In this document: piece after piece, positions 53,497 to 63,355 of the stretch
How positions within the stretch are numbered: the stretch's first letter is position 1
How the letters are laid out: each line of letters begins with the position of its first letter
DNA from: Candidatus Williamhamiltonella defendens
GTDB lineage: Bacteria > Pseudomonadota > Gammaproteobacteria > Enterobacterales > Enterobacteriaceae
Length of the DNA: 64,000 nt
Direction: 5' to 3'
Assembly (NCBI RefSeq): GCF_900699045.1
Contig: NZ_CAADHL010000001.1
Span: 248,001-312,000, forward strand
Notes under the pieces: generated by a model
Databases searched by the model: none
What the model was told of the DNA's origin: nothing
What the model saw: the letters and a program-made list of their open reading frames with translations, nothing else
Translations under genes and position numbers: made by a program

Positions 53497-54229
53497 TTAA
53501 ATATAGCCTTTATTCTAGAAAATTGCTACTATTAGGATTGACACTAGTTGGAACTATAATATCTTCTCTTATATTTCATCTAAGTTAAATGAATAAAACT
53601 TACTCAAAATTGAGGATTAATATTGTATAGAGTACTACATATAGTATATTATTTAGATAATTTTCTTCAGAAGATATGAGGTTTGCGTAAGTCATAATGA
53701 AAATAAATTTTATAGGGAATATAATTTTTTAAAAAAATTAACTTTCAAAACAAGCGATTTTTGTTTATTTAATCACTTTCTTTGACTTGCTCTCATAAAA
53801 TGCATTTTTTCACCTGAACAAGCACTATGAAGTCAGTTTTCCTAAGGTTTTTAGTCCTTAGGAGTATTAATGTCTTTGCGCTCAGCGCCCTATCTCGCTC
53901 TAGCACTATTAACAAAGTTAATTTTAAGATAATCTCTGTTTTTTGAAAATCATAAAAAATAAGAAACAGGCGTTATCCATCAAAGATATGTGGTTTTACA
54001 AAAGTGAGCGGGATATGATTAAGAATCATAAGAGAACATGCCTTTCCGTACGATATTTAAGCACCAAATACTAAACTAAAACAATCTCATTCAGACAATT
54101 AAGGTAATAACAACACTGATGTCAGGTTTCAATCCAGGCAATAACCATCCATTAAAATAAGGAATGCCTTAGCGTAGCTATTAATTTATTTTTCAAACGC
54201 TGACAGTTTTAGAAAATTAACAGGGGAAA
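53497..54229. other. Gene-free AT-rich region before folB
   Basis: About 730 bases without a supported gene. It contains an inverted repeat CCTAAGG (53841-53847) and CCTTAGG (53856-53862) with no T-run after it, so a terminator is not supported. The folB promoter should lie near the right end; no clear -35/-10 pair was chosen. Confidence 0.4.
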
Positions 54230-54628
54230 ATGGACATTTTATTTATCGAAGCCTTGCGTATATTCACCCTGATAGGAGTGCATGATTGGGAAAAAACCCT
54301 ACGACAAGAGCTAATATTTGATATCAAAATGGGGTATGAGAACAGAAAGCCTGCCGGCAGCGATCAGGTCGAAGATTGCTTAAATTACGTGGATGTTTGT
54401 AATGCGGTGCAGCAACACGTCATCAAACAGCGTTTTGAATTAATTGAACGGGTGGCAGAAGAGGTCGCCGATCTTTTATTGCAGAGTTTTTCTTCCAGTT
54501 GGGTGTGGATCAAAGTCAGCAAGCCCCGTGCAGTCTCCAGCGCGGGCAATGTAGGGGTTATTATTGAGCGATCAAAACTGGCTACGTCATCAAATTTTAT
54601 TCGCCCGTATGAAATCCATATGCGCTAA
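54230..54628 (+). CDS. folB: Dihydroneopterin aldolase
   Basis: FolB converts dihydroneopterin to hydroxymethyl-dihydropterin in folate synthesis. The 132-residue protein (122 in E. coli) begins MDILFIEALRIFTLIGVHDW and has the catalytic-site text NRKPAGSDQVEDCLNYVDVC, RFELIERVAEEVADLLLQSF and VWIKVSKPRAVSSAGNVGVI. The last ten residues are extra and read into the 3' end of the convergent rplY, so the two genes overlap by 39 bases. In E. coli folB is divergent from plsY and near tsaD; here tsaD is 7 kb away. Confidence 0.95.
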   Translation: MDILFIEALRIFTLIGVHDWEKTLRQELIFDIKMGYENRKPAGSDQVEDCLNYVDVCNAVQQHVIKQRFELIERVAEEVADLLLQSFSSSWVWIKVSKPRAVSSAGNVGVIIERSKLATSSNFIRPYEIHMR

Positions 54629-54889
54629 TTTAGGCTTAAACGGATGTCTCTGAATAGCTTGAATCCTTACTTTCATTTTTTCTTCTCCAACCTCAAGTAT
54701 CAGTATTTCATTATAAAACGCGGGATTATCTTCAAGGTTTTTCACGACATCATGATCTAGGACAATAGATACAGGAGGAAGACTACCTCCATAAACAGTG
54801 GCGGGGAATAGACCGGCTTTACGGAACCGACGACTAGCCGCCGTGCCTTTGCCTTCTTTTTGACGTAATTTAGCATGAATGACGATCAT
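54590..54889 (-). CDS. rplY: 50S ribosomal protein bL25
   Basis: bL25 binds 5S rRNA in the large ribosomal subunit. The ATG at 54889 (MIVIHAKLRQKEGKGTAASR) is chosen because it aligns with the family start; a longer frame to 54958 adds 23 unrelated residues. Further matches are FPATVYGGSLPPVSIVLDHD and QRHPFKPKLAHMDFIRANKI. It is the short, single-domain form of 99 residues (94 in E. coli). The 3' end overlaps folB on the other strand. Confidence 0.96.
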   Translation of the reverse strand: MIVIHAKLRQKEGKGTAASRRFRKAGLFPATVYGGSLPPVSIVLDHDVVKNLEDNPAFYNEILILEVGEEKMKVRIQAIQRHPFKPKLAHMDFIRANKI

Positions 54890-55024
54890 TTTTTTTCTCT
54901 TTTTGAAGCGCGTATCAACTTTGATGATACTGCGGAAATTTTTATAAAAAAGTGTCACATTCTAACGAATGCTTTACCAGGCAGCAAACTTATTTAAAAA
55001 GATCTCTTTTAAAAGGCGATTACT

Positions 55025-55465
55025 TCATCTCAAACCCCCGTAAACTACTTTGGCACGCTTAATGAAGGCCTCCGGCATATTTTCACCCAAATCTTTAAAT
55101 AGTTCACCAAATGCTAATGCAAGTAATTTGTTAGTGAATTCAAAATTAAGATGAAAGTCAATTTGACAGGCCTGAGAGCTTAATGCTGTTAATTTCCAAC
55201 TGCCTGTTAGTGCTCGGAAAGGACCTTCAATCAATTCAATATTGATACTACGATTAGTCATTAAAGTATTACGGGTGATAAAAGTTTTATGTATACCCGC
55301 TTTAGCAATTTTTACTGCGGCTATCATTTCATTATCAGTGACATTGATGATTTTACTACCTACACAGGCTGGTAAAAATTCAGGATAAGCACACACATCA
55401 TTAATTAGTTTATACATCTTATCGGCACTAAAAGGGATCAATGCAGAGCGATGAATTCCTAGCAT
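55025..55465 (-). CDS. ratA: Ribosome association toxin / coenzyme Q-binding START-domain protein RatA
   Basis: RatA (YfjG) belongs to the START/Coq10-like family. In E. coli it is reported to bind the 50S subunit and block 70S formation; a ubiquinone-binding role is also proposed for the family. The 146-residue protein has HRSALIPFSADKMYKLINDV, YPEFLPACVGSKIINVTDNE, KAGIHKTFITRNTLMTNRSI and the end MPEAFIKRAKVVYGGLR. The partner ratB and the divergent smpB that flank it in E. coli are not seen beside it. Absence of ratB makes a classical toxin-antitoxin reading unlikely. Confidence 0.92.
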   Translation of the reverse strand: MLGIHRSALIPFSADKMYKLINDVCAYPEFLPACVGSKIINVTDNEMIAAVKIAKAGIHKTFITRNTLMTNRSINIELIEGPFRALTGSWKLTALSSQACQIDFHLNFEFTNKLLALAFGELFKDLGENMPEAFIKRAKVVYGGLR

Positions 55466-55771
55466 TATAATTTCCTAAAAGATAACGTATAATAAATCAA
55501 AAACGAATCATACTATTTTTCCTATTTCAATAAAAATCAAGCACACTTGATGTTCGGTTTTTTAGAGGACCGCAATGTCGTAATAGGCATTTCCGAAAAT
55601 ATTCAAAAACAATTTATAAATAAAAATAAAATAAATCAATTTATTATGCGTATATCACGGTTTTTTAGATGCGATTGCCCTGGAATAATTCCACGATCCT
55701 TTACAAAATGGGCATTTTTCGGCATTATCTGCCCGCATTTTAAAATGAAGGAATGATATTAAGAGGAGCCT
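55466..55771. other. Gap between ratA and infA
   Basis: About 305 bases between divergent genes. In E. coli aat lies upstream of infA; no aat text was found. A minus-strand stretch near 55660-55745 reads KMRADNAEKCPFCKGSWNYS, with one CxxC pair, but it is too short to name. Confidence 0.4.
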
Positions 55772-55990
55772 ATGGCTAAAGAAGAGAATATTGAAATGCA
55801 AGGAACAGTGCGAGATGCTCTGCCGAATGCGATGTTTAGAGTTGAATTAGAAAACGGCCATCATGTCACGGCGCACATTTCAGGGAAGATGCGTAAAAAC
55901 TATATCCGTATATTGACTGGTGATAAAGTCACTTTAGAACTCACACCTTATGACCTCAGCAAAGCCCGCATTACTTTCCGTAGCCGGTAA
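55772..55990 (+). CDS. infA: Translation initiation factor IF-1
   Basis: IF-1 occupies the ribosomal A site during initiation. The 72-residue protein has the OB-fold sequence and length of E. coli IF-1, from [20 protein letters not shown] to [11 protein letters not shown]. The AGGAG ribosome-binding site lies just before the ATG. It is convergent with clpA, as in E. coli, although clpA is now dead. Confidence 0.98.
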   Translation: MAKEENIEMQGTVRDALPNAMFRVELENGHHVTAHISGKMRKNYIRILTGDKVTLELTPYDLSKARITFRSR

Positions 55991-56109
55991 AAAGTGTTTC
56001 GTATTTCGCTTTTCGAAATAGTTAACCGAGTAGGCTCTGTCTTTTTTATCCCACTATTCGTAGGTGATCTTTGGCTAATGCAGAACATTTTTCTTTTTGG
56101 TTTTAAGTT

Positions 56110-58344
56110 CATCGGTATTACAAAAGTGATAAAGCAGCTAGTTTTTTCTTTATCTAATACTACAATGACCGTTCCCCCTTCTACCAAGGCCCTAAATAAA
56201 AGTTCAATTACAAGAGGTTTTTAATGTACTCCTGAATAAGTTCTCGATACCGGCCTGTCTCCCAAGGATTTATCGTAACCCTTTTTAGCCAGCTAATCAT
56301 GAGCGTCGTCGCTAACTTTTAGTCAGACGCCTTTTGCATAAAGTTGTGCCTGCAATTCAAGAATAAATTTATCTACTACTTGTTAGATTATGTTTATAGA
56401 AATACCATTAAACCAGATGATATTATCAAGTCGATTACGAAATTCAGAGGGCAAAAATTTTTATTGCCAACATAGCATCTGGGATGTGATCTGTCATCCT
56501 GCTCAGTAAACCTAATCGATTTTCGCTCTGTTTCTCTTACACCTGCATTGGTTGTTATTACAAGAATGATATTGCGAAAAATCCGCTTTTCGCCTATTGT
56601 TATCAGTTAACTTACTGTTATCGATCACTTGTAAAGCAGGATAAAATATCTGGGTGCGCTTTTTCAATTTCATCTAATAATAATACGGCATACGGCTGCT
56701 TGATAACAGCATCATGCATTAAGGCACCTTGTTCGTAATTCAAATAGCCTGTAGTCGCTTCAATTAAACGACTTACTGTCTGATGCTCAATATATTTTGA
56801 CATGTCAAAACGTAATAATTTAATATCCAGCGCTTTAGATAGTTGTAAAGTGACTTCTATTTTCCTACCCCTGTAAGGCCAGAACATAAAAAAGCATCCA
56901 CTGGATTGTTCTCATTGCCTAACCTTACCCTGCTCATTTTCATGGATTCTGTCAACATAGAAATGGCGTCATCTTGACCAAAGACCAATATCTTGAAACG
57001 ATCATTTAAATGTTTTAATACTTCTTTGTCATTGATCGAAACCGATTATTACGATAAGCGCGCGATACGAGCAACTATTTGATATATTGATCTTTTTTTC
57101 GCTTACTCAGTGAAAGTAATAGGCTAGCAACTCTGCATCTATGACATCAATAGTTTTATCCGGTAAATGACGATCATTGATATATTTCGTAGATAGAATG
57201 ACGTCCGCTCGTACTGCTTTTGAGGTATAACGGACATAGTGATGTGCTTCATATTTTGTTTTTAATTTATTAATAATCTGAATTGTTGCTTCTATTATGG
57301 GTTCAACAATATTAATTGTTTGGAAACGACGCGCTAAAGCCCTGTCTTTTTCAAAAATTTTACTAAATTCTTGATAAGTCGTTGAACCCATAACACGAAT
57401 TTTTCCGTTAGAAAGAAATGATTTTAATAAATTAACGACATCTATTTGCCCCCTAAAGTTACACCTGCTTCAATAATGGTATGAATTTAATCAGAAATAA
57501 AATACGTTCTTCATCCTCTTTCTGGGTTTTTAATAAGGCTTTGAAACGCTTTTTAAAATCTACCCTATATTTGTGCTAGCTAATAAAGAGCTAATATCTA
57601 AAGAGTAAAGAACGCATTTTTAATAATCTCAGGTACATTTTCTTGTACAATTTCAACGCTAAGCCTTCTACAATCGCAGTTTTACTTACCCCAGATTCCC
57701 TTACCAGAAAAGGATTATTTTTTCGACGACGATACAATATCTTTGAAATGTATTTTCATTCTTTAGCTCGCCCAATTAAATGATTAACATAACCAGATTA
57801 AGCTAGATAATTTAAATTAATGAGCGCGCTTTTAATATTCTCGGTGGATGAAGAAGCGCTAGGATATTTAATCACGGAACTTTCTGTGGTTTGTTTGTTT
57901 TCTGAAAAATTTTTACGTATACCATGAGCAATAAAATTGACGACATCCAAACGAGTGACATCATATTTACTCAGTAAATATAATACTTATGATTTCTTTT
58001 CGCTGAAAAGAGCGACTAAAAGATTAGCACCTGATACTTCTCTGTGCCAAGAGGGCTTAACATGAAAAACGGCACGTTGCAATACGCGTTGCAAGCCCAA
58101 GGTAGGCTGGGCCTCACATTCTATATCACTTAAAGGATAATACAGGTGTGGTTTTTTCAATAAAAATTTCGAGTTCTTTGTGTAAAACCAATAAATTAAC
58201 ATAACAGGCTTCTAAAGTTTCTTTTACTAATGTATTCGTTAAAAGATCCTGTAATAAATGTGCTAGGGATATGTATTCATGTCTATTCCTGCGTGCCGTA
58301 GTAAAAGCAATATTCAAAGTCAGTTCAAGTTCTTGATGAAGCAT
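56110..58344 (-). pseudogene. clpA: clpA remnant, ClpAP protease ATPase
   Basis: ClpA unfolds substrates for the ClpP peptidase. The start MLHQELELTLNIAFTTARRN at 58344 and the N-domain (SLAHLLQDLLTNTLVKETLE) match. A second piece has QPTLGLQRVLQRAVFHVK (58010-58110). D1 text MGSTTYQEFSKIFEKDRALA and YINDRHLPDKTIDVIDAELL lies at 57107-57391. D2 text LSKALDIKLLRFDMSKYIEH and KQPYAVLLLDEIEKAHPDIL lies at 56618-56887. The C-terminus QVVDKFILELQAQLYAKGV, KKGYDKSLGDRP and LVEGGTVIVVLDKEK ends near 56110. Deletions, stops and frameshifts are numerous. clpS, just upstream, is also dead. Confidence 0.93.
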
Positions 58345-58371
58345 ATTCATTCATCTTAATAGATACGTGAA

Positions 58372-58679
58372 TCAGGCTTTTCCGAGGGTGCAAAGAAATT
58401 AATGTTTGTTTTCTCTGGTATATTGATTTACAGATGCTACCTTCGTTTACGCCACCTCTGTCGTAAAAGTACCGCAAATCACCTTATCCCTGATAATGAA
58501 CTGTATGTTGCCTGTTTAAGATTATAAGAAAAGAAGTTTTGGAGCACATCAACCATAAATTACATCGGAGTATAATCGTCATTATTCGATATCACTTTAT
58601 ACATATCAAGTGACTTGACAGCACTTATTTCATGCTTATTTAATAGATATGCAAAATTCCACAGGCTGTTTTTATTCAT
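58372..58679 (-). pseudogene. clpS: clpS remnant, N-end rule adaptor of ClpAP
   Basis: ClpS delivers N-degron substrates to ClpA. The ATG at 58679 opens MNKNSLWNFAYLLNKHEISA and then LDMYKVISNNDDYTPM, matching the substrate-binding loop. A TAA follows where the family has glutamate. The text continues FMVDVLQNFFSYNLKQAT, then shifts frame to VICGTFTTEVA, a stop, TKVASVNQYTRENKH and FLCTLGKA to a TGA at 58372-58374. It lies 27 bases before clpA, the normal clpS-clpA arrangement. Confidence 0.9.
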
Positions 58680-58778
58680 TTTTTACTCTTTAAATATTTT
58701 TTGATATTTTAATAAAATGTTATTTTTTATCTCTTACAAAACACAAAAAATTATTTAAATCTCTTTTTTAAAAAATTT

Positions 58779-59717
58779 TTATGAATTAAATTGTTCAGCG
58801 AGCTCTATGTCTTTGTTTAATGTATCCAATATTTTTTCTAAATGCCTTTGTTCGAAAGCGCTTAATACCCCGATGTCTTTATATTCGGCAATACCATTTT
58901 CATTTAAAAGAACAGGTTGTGCAAAAAAACGCGGATACTGTTTACGATCGCTTTCGACATAAGCGTATTCTACAATCCCTTTTTCACCATTTAATGCCCG
59001 AACTAATGAAAAACAAAATGAGGCAGCTGCATAAGCCATGGACAAAGTAGCAGACCCTCCCCCTTCTTTTGCTTTGACGATCTCTGTACCTGCATTCTGT
59101 ATACTCTGAGTCAGAGTCTTTATTTCGCTTTCAGTCAAACTGATATCAGGTATTTGGGATAATAAAGGTAAAATAGTGACACCTGAGTGCCCACCAATCA
59201 CAGGCACTTTAATATTTTCTGATACCTTATTTTTTAGTTTAGCAACGAAACTCCTTGCTCTAATAATATCTAATGTCGTGATACCAAATAATTTATTTAT
59301 GTTATAAATACCGGCTTTTTTAAAAATTTCGGCCGCAATAACAACTGTGCTGTTTACTGGATTGGTGATAATCCCGACCAATGCTTTTGGACACGTATGT
59401 ACAATATCTTCTGTTAATTTTTGAACAATACCTACATTTGTCTGAAATAAATCCGAACGCGCCATTCCTGGCTTACGTGTTATACCCGCTGCAATTAAAA
59501 CAATATCTGCACCTAAAAGTGCAAGCATCGGATCGTTACCACTCAAACCACTCACCGCCACATCTGTTGGGATGTGGCTAAGATCAAGTGCGACCCCAGG
59601 GGTAATCGAATTAACATCATAAAGCGCAAGCTCTGAACCTACAGGAAGCTGGGCTTTTAGTAAAAGAGCAAGCCCTTGACCAATCCCTCCTGCTGCACCA
59701 AGAATAACTATCTTCAT
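58779..59717 (-). CDS. mdh: Malate dehydrogenase
   Basis: Mdh oxidises malate to oxaloacetate with NAD+ in the TCA cycle. The 312-residue protein has the same length as E. coli Mdh. It has the NAD-binding start [40 protein letters not shown] with the substrate arginines, [18 protein letters not shown], and the catalytic histidine in [18 protein letters not shown] (about 172-190). It is monocistronic; the divergent argR of E. coli is absent. Confidence 0.97.
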   Translation of the reverse strand: MKIVILGAAGGIGQGLALLLKAQLPVGSELALYDVNSITPGVALDLSHIPTDVAVSGLSGNDPMLALLGADIVLIAAGITRKPGMARSDLFQTNVGIVQKLTEDIVHTCPKALVGIITNPVNSTVVIAAEIFKKAGIYNINKLFGITTLDIIRARSFVAKLKNKVSENIKVPVIGGHSGVTILPLLSQIPDISLTESEIKTLTQSIQNAGTEIVKAKEGGGSATLSMAYAAASFCFSLVRALNGEKGIVEYAYVESDRKQYPRFFAQPVLLNENGIAEYKDIGVLSAFEQRHLEKILDTLNKDIELAEQFNS

Positions 59718-59978
59718 TTTACTGATTCCTCATTATTTAAAATAACATTAGACCTGTTTCAAAACTTATTGTAAACGTGCAACTGACTATCGGAATTCCT
59801 ATCTTATTTTTAAGTGAAAATTAAGTGGATTCATGGTAAATTAAAAATAATTTAAATGCCTTTTGAGCGAAAAGATCAGGTGATTTATCAGACACAATTC
59901 ATCTTCATAAAAATAAAAATGCATATCTTCCAGATTAAGTCTGAGCCACTAAAAATCAGCTTTTGAAAGGGAGCTGAA

Positions 59979-61034
59979 CTGGCAGGCAAATAGTATAGGA
60001 TAATTTTTTTGTGACTATATTTTGTGAATCTCCTGGTGTCGCTTTAGGTCATATTGTTGATGGTGTTTATCCAGGATGACGGATTTGCGAAAATGATTTA
60101 CAAATAGATTTCAATCGCTGACGCACACGCATGTCACCCTATAGCAGTTCGCGTCTTGAATTCAATCAGATTCGTATTTTCAGGCATTTTCGAGGGGAAC
60201 CCCACAGTTTATAGCATTAAATTGCTGATCGAAAATAAAGACGCTCATCCACAAGATTATTAATCGATAAAGGATCTGTTTCGAGCGGGTCACGTAGATT
60301 ACACCTACCAAAAAAATATGGCACACGGGATTATCGTGTGCGAAGGGTTGGCCCCTTCTGAAACAGACATTGCTGTTTCAGAAGGGGCGATTTCAAAAAA
60401 TATCTTTTTGAATATTTTAGTATTGAAATATAGGGGTATTTATCTCAGATAAGTACGATTTTTTGTGAATTTAAAAAAATAATGCATGGAAGCTAATCCT
60501 GTTCTTTGCCCCGATCCTTATACCGTGGGAAAAAGTGCCGAATTAATATGTGCTCTAAAAGAAAGAGGGGATTCCATCGTGGCTAACATTACAATACTGA
60601 CTAAGAATTTACCTGTCGGTTTAGGTGAATCTCTGTTCGATCGCCTTAATTCAGATTTATCTCATGCACTCATGAGCATTAATATAATTAAAGGGATAGA
60701 AGTAGGTGAGGGGTTTTCTTTTTGAACAAATTTAGGAGTCAAGTCGTGATGAAATGACGTCTTCTAATTTTTTAACGAATTATTCAATAAGACATTTTGG
60801 GTTGGATCAGCAGCTGGCAACCTTTGCTAGTTCATCTGGCACTAAAACCCAATTCCAGCATTGGAATACCCGCTACAACGATTAATCAACAAGACGAAAA
60901 AGTTGGCATGACTCACTTCTAGCCGCCACGATCCCGGTGTGGGTATTAGAGAAGTGCCTATCGCTGAATCAATGCTCGCCATCGTATTGATGGATCATTT
61001 GTTACGTCATAGAGCTCAGTATAGTCATTTTTAA
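59979..61034 (+). pseudogene. aroC: aroC remnant, chorismate synthase
   Basis: AroC makes chorismate, the branch point for aromatic amino acids and folate precursors. The start codon position holds CTG (59979), followed by AGK and a stop. Readable pieces include GHIVDGVYPG (about 60048-60080), GHVDYTYQKKYGTRDYR with frame change (60276-60340), KKYLFEYFSIEI near 60395-60430, [18 protein letters not shown] and [20 protein letters not shown] (60486-60725), [20 protein letters not shown] near 60960-61020, and a TAA at 61032-61034. Many frameshifts and stops are present. It lies between mdh and tsaD. A 16-bp perfect inverted repeat lies inside (60351-60388). Confidence 0.9.
60321..60388. repeat. 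Two adjacent perfect hairpins inside the aroC remnant
   Basis: First: GCACACG (60321-60327) pairs with CGTGTGC (60335-60341). Second: GCCCCTTCTGAAACAG (60351-60366) pairs perfectly with CTGTTTCAGAAGGGGC (60373-60388) across the loop ACATTG. The second falls where the family encodes SARETAMRVAAGA. No run of T follows, so it is not a typical terminator. Confidence 0.8.
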
Positions 61035-61110
61035 TGACCTAATGTATTTCTATTTGAGTCTGATATCAACTCTAAAATTAACAATAAAAAATTACGTCCT
61101 CTTTTAGCGG

Positions 61111-62112
61111 CTACTGTGAAAGCGCCCATTTTGGATGTACAGAAATACTCAAATCACTTCGGCTGCCTTCTTGAATACGCCGCCACCCTGCATAAGCTAT
61201 CATGGCTCCATTGTCCGTACAAAATTGAGGCCTTGCATAAAACACCTGTCCTTGTCGTGCGTGCATAATGACACTAAGTGTGCTTCGTAGTTTTTCGTTT
61301 GCACTCACCCCTCCTGCTAAAACTAATCTGGTTAAACCCGTTTTCTCTAATGCGAGTTCAGATTTAATCGCCAAAGTATCGATAACGGCTTTTTCAAAAG
61401 CGTAAGCGATATCACAGCGAGTTTGCTCGTCTTCGTGGTTCGCACGAATAGCAAGAGCTGCCGCAGTTTTTAAACCTGAAAAACTAAAATCAAGCCCGGG
61501 TCTATTGATCATCGGGCGTGGAAATATAAAGCGATTAGGATGTCCCTGCTGGGCTAAATGTGCCAACATTGCGCCTCCTGGATATTCCAAGCCTAGCAAT
61601 TTCGCTGTTTTATCAAAGGCTTCTCCGACTGCATCATCTAAAGATTCCCCTAAAAGGGCATATTTTCCTATCTCATTCACTTGGACCAACTGGGTATGAC
61701 CTCCAGAAACGAGCAATGCAATAAAAGGAAAATCTGGCACCTGATCCTCGAGCATTGGCGCCAATAAATGTGCCTCCATATGATGTACCGGCACTGCTGG
61801 AACATTCCAAGCGAAAGCCAATGCACGTCCAACACTTGCACCGACTAATAACGCGCCCATTAAACCCGGCCCTGCCGTATAAGATACGGCATCGATTTCT
61901 TGAGGAGAGACGCAAGCTTCCTTTAGCGTGGTTTGAATGAGAGGGACGATTTTACGAATATGATCTCGTGATGCCAATTCAGGTACAACCCCGCCGTATT
62001 GCACATGTAATTTTACTTGACTGTACAATTGATCGGCCAATAAGCCAGATTCTGAATCATAAATCGCAACGCCTGTTTCATCACAGGATGTTTCTATACC
62101 TAAAACACGCAT
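61111..62112 (-). CDS. tsaD: tRNA N6-adenosine threonylcarbamoyltransferase TsaD
   Basis: TsaD transfers threonylcarbamoyl to A37 of ANN-decoding tRNAs, working with TsaB and TsaE. The ATG at 62112 ([20 protein letters not shown]) aligns with the E. coli start; an ATG one codon earlier is equally open. The 333-residue protein (337) has the metal ligands in [15 protein letters not shown] (about 107-121), [46 protein letters not shown] and [17 protein letters not shown]. In E. coli tsaD is divergent from rpsU-dnaG-rpoD; here ybhL takes that place. Confidence 0.96.
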   Translation of the reverse strand: MRVLGIETSCDETGVAIYDSESGLLADQLYSQVKLHVQYGGVVPELASRDHIRKIVPLIQTTLKEACVSPQEIDAVSYTAGPGLMGALLVGASVGRALAFAWNVPAVPVHHMEAHLLAPMLEDQVPDFPFIALLVSGGHTQLVQVNEIGKYALLGESLDDAVGEAFDKTAKLLGLEYPGGAMLAHLAQQGHPNRFIFPRPMINRPGLDFSFSGLKTAAALAIRANHEDEQTRCDIAYAFEKAVIDTLAIKSELALEKTGLTRLVLAGGVSANEKLRSTLSVIMHARQGQVFYARPQFCTDNGAMIAYAGWRRIQEGSRSDLSISVHPKWALSQ

Positions 62113-62335
62113 CATTTTCCTATCTTATTTATTGAAAAAGAGGTTTAACATCCACATTATTTCACTTGAATAGGCAGAATATGATCTTTATTCATAGAGA
62201 CTCCCTGCCTTAAATAAAGAATTTTGCCTTAGCTGTGAAATTTCTATGGTATTCTTAGCATAAAGGTGAGTTTTAATTATAAAATTCTCCTCTTACTTCA
62301 AATCTTATTTATTCACATCATTAAAGGTAACCATC

Positions 62336-63046
62336 ATGAATCGCTATGCAAAGTCTAATGGTTCTATTATCGAGGGTCGTAGCACAGGTATACAGGCGTA
62401 TATGTCTCAAGTATACGGTTGGATGACCTGCGGTTTATTGTTGACCGCATTCGTTGCTTGGTATGCGGCTCAAAACACAGCCATCTTAAATTTAATCTTT
62501 TCGAGCCAAATTATTTTTTTTGGTCTTATTATTATGCAGCTAGGATTAGTTTTTGTTATTTCAGGTATGATCCACAAGCTCAGTGGGGCTATGGCCACCA
62601 GCCTTTTTATGTTGTATTCCGCATTAACAGGCTTGACGATATCCAATATCTTTGTTGTTTACACACAATCGTCTATCGCTAGCACTTTTGTGATCACAGC
62701 CGGCATGTTTGGTGCGATGAGTTTTTATGGTTATATCACAAAGAGGGATCTTACTGGTTTAGGTAATATGTTATTTATGGGTGTTGTTGGTATTTTACTG
62801 GCTTCTATCGTTAACATCTGGCTTAAAAGCAGTGCACTGATGTGGGCTGTAACCTATATCGGCGTTGTGCTATTTGTCGGTTTAACGGCTTACGATACCC
62901 AAAAGTTAAAAAATATGGGTGAACAATTAGACAATAACGATAACGAAGGGTTTCGTAAATATTCTATCCTAGGGGCTTTAACACTTTATATTGATTTTAT
63001 TAATTTATTCTTAATGTTGATACGGATTGTAGGTAATCGACGTTAA
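62336..63046 (+). CDS. ybhL: Bax-inhibitor-1 family membrane protein YbhL
   Basis: A member of the BAX inhibitor-1/YccA superfamily of seven-helix inner-membrane proteins. Some members form pH-gated calcium leaks; YccA binds FtsH. The role of YbhL is not settled. The 236-residue protein matches YbhL more closely than YccA: VYGWMTCGLLLTAFVAWYAA, FGAMSFYGYITKRDLTGLGN, FVGLTAYDTQKLKNMGEQL with the Asp pair region, and RKYSILGALTLYIDFINLFL. It has seven hydrophobic segments. The ribosome-binding site AAAGGT lies before the ATG. No moa genes lie upstream, unlike E. coli. Confidence 0.9.
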   Translation: MNRYAKSNGSIIEGRSTGIQAYMSQVYGWMTCGLLLTAFVAWYAAQNTAILNLIFSSQIIFFGLIIMQLGLVFVISGMIHKLSGAMATSLFMLYSALTGLTISNIFVVYTQSSIASTFVITAGMFGAMSFYGYITKRDLTGLGNMLFMGVVGILLASIVNIWLKSSALMWAVTYIGVVLFVGLTAYDTQKLKNMGEQLDNNDNEGFRKYSILGALTLYIDFINLFLMLIRIVGNRR

Positions 63047-63064
63047 TTCTTAACCCATCGTCCT

Positions 63065-63098
63065 GGGCTGATCTACAGCCCTATCAAGAGGGCTCTTT
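63065..63098 (+). terminator. Possible terminator after ybhL, with two alternative stems
   Basis: AGCCCT (63077-63082) pairs with AGGGCT (63089-63094), followed by a short CTTTC. The same bases can instead pair upstream: GGGCTG (63065-63070) with CAGCCC (63076-63081). The T-run is weak. Confidence 0.4.
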
Positions 63099-63355
63099 CA
63101 AATCAGAAAGATGAATATTCCATATACCAATTTCTACTTACCTTACGGAGGTGGTCATGACACTTACATAAAAATATAAAAAATTTGGCTAAAATCACAC
63201 AGACGAACGTTTATGTTGATTGCCACGGATCTAGAAATTTCTATATGGATTTTAACAGGCTGATAAACAACTTTATCCTAATCTCAAAGGATTATATTCA
63301 ATTTTAGATGCCATCAACTCTTTAAAAACTTAAAAACACCACTAGGTAAAAATCG
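63099..63355. other. Gap upstream of srmB
   Basis: About 260 bases with no recognised gene. Short readings such as KQLYPNLKGLYSILDAINSL on the plus strand do not match a family I know. It should carry the srmB promoter. Confidence 0.4.

Noticed and set aside
53841-53862. CCTAAGG/CCTTAGG hairpin as a terminator
   Set aside because: No T-run follows and no gene ends near it on either strand.
54121-54150. GGTTTCAATCC-like stretch resembling a tRNA T-loop or CRISPR repeat piece
   Set aside because: No acceptor stem, no anticodon arm and no repeated copies nearby.
55547-55756. 69-codon plus-strand open frame upstream of infA
   Set aside because: No ribosome-binding site, unusual composition, and no match to aat, the gene expected there.
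55948-56187. 79-codon minus-strand open frame overlapping infA
   Set aside because: Its first part is only the C-terminal ClpA text (GGTVIVVLDKEK) and the rest is antisense to infA; it is not a separate gene.
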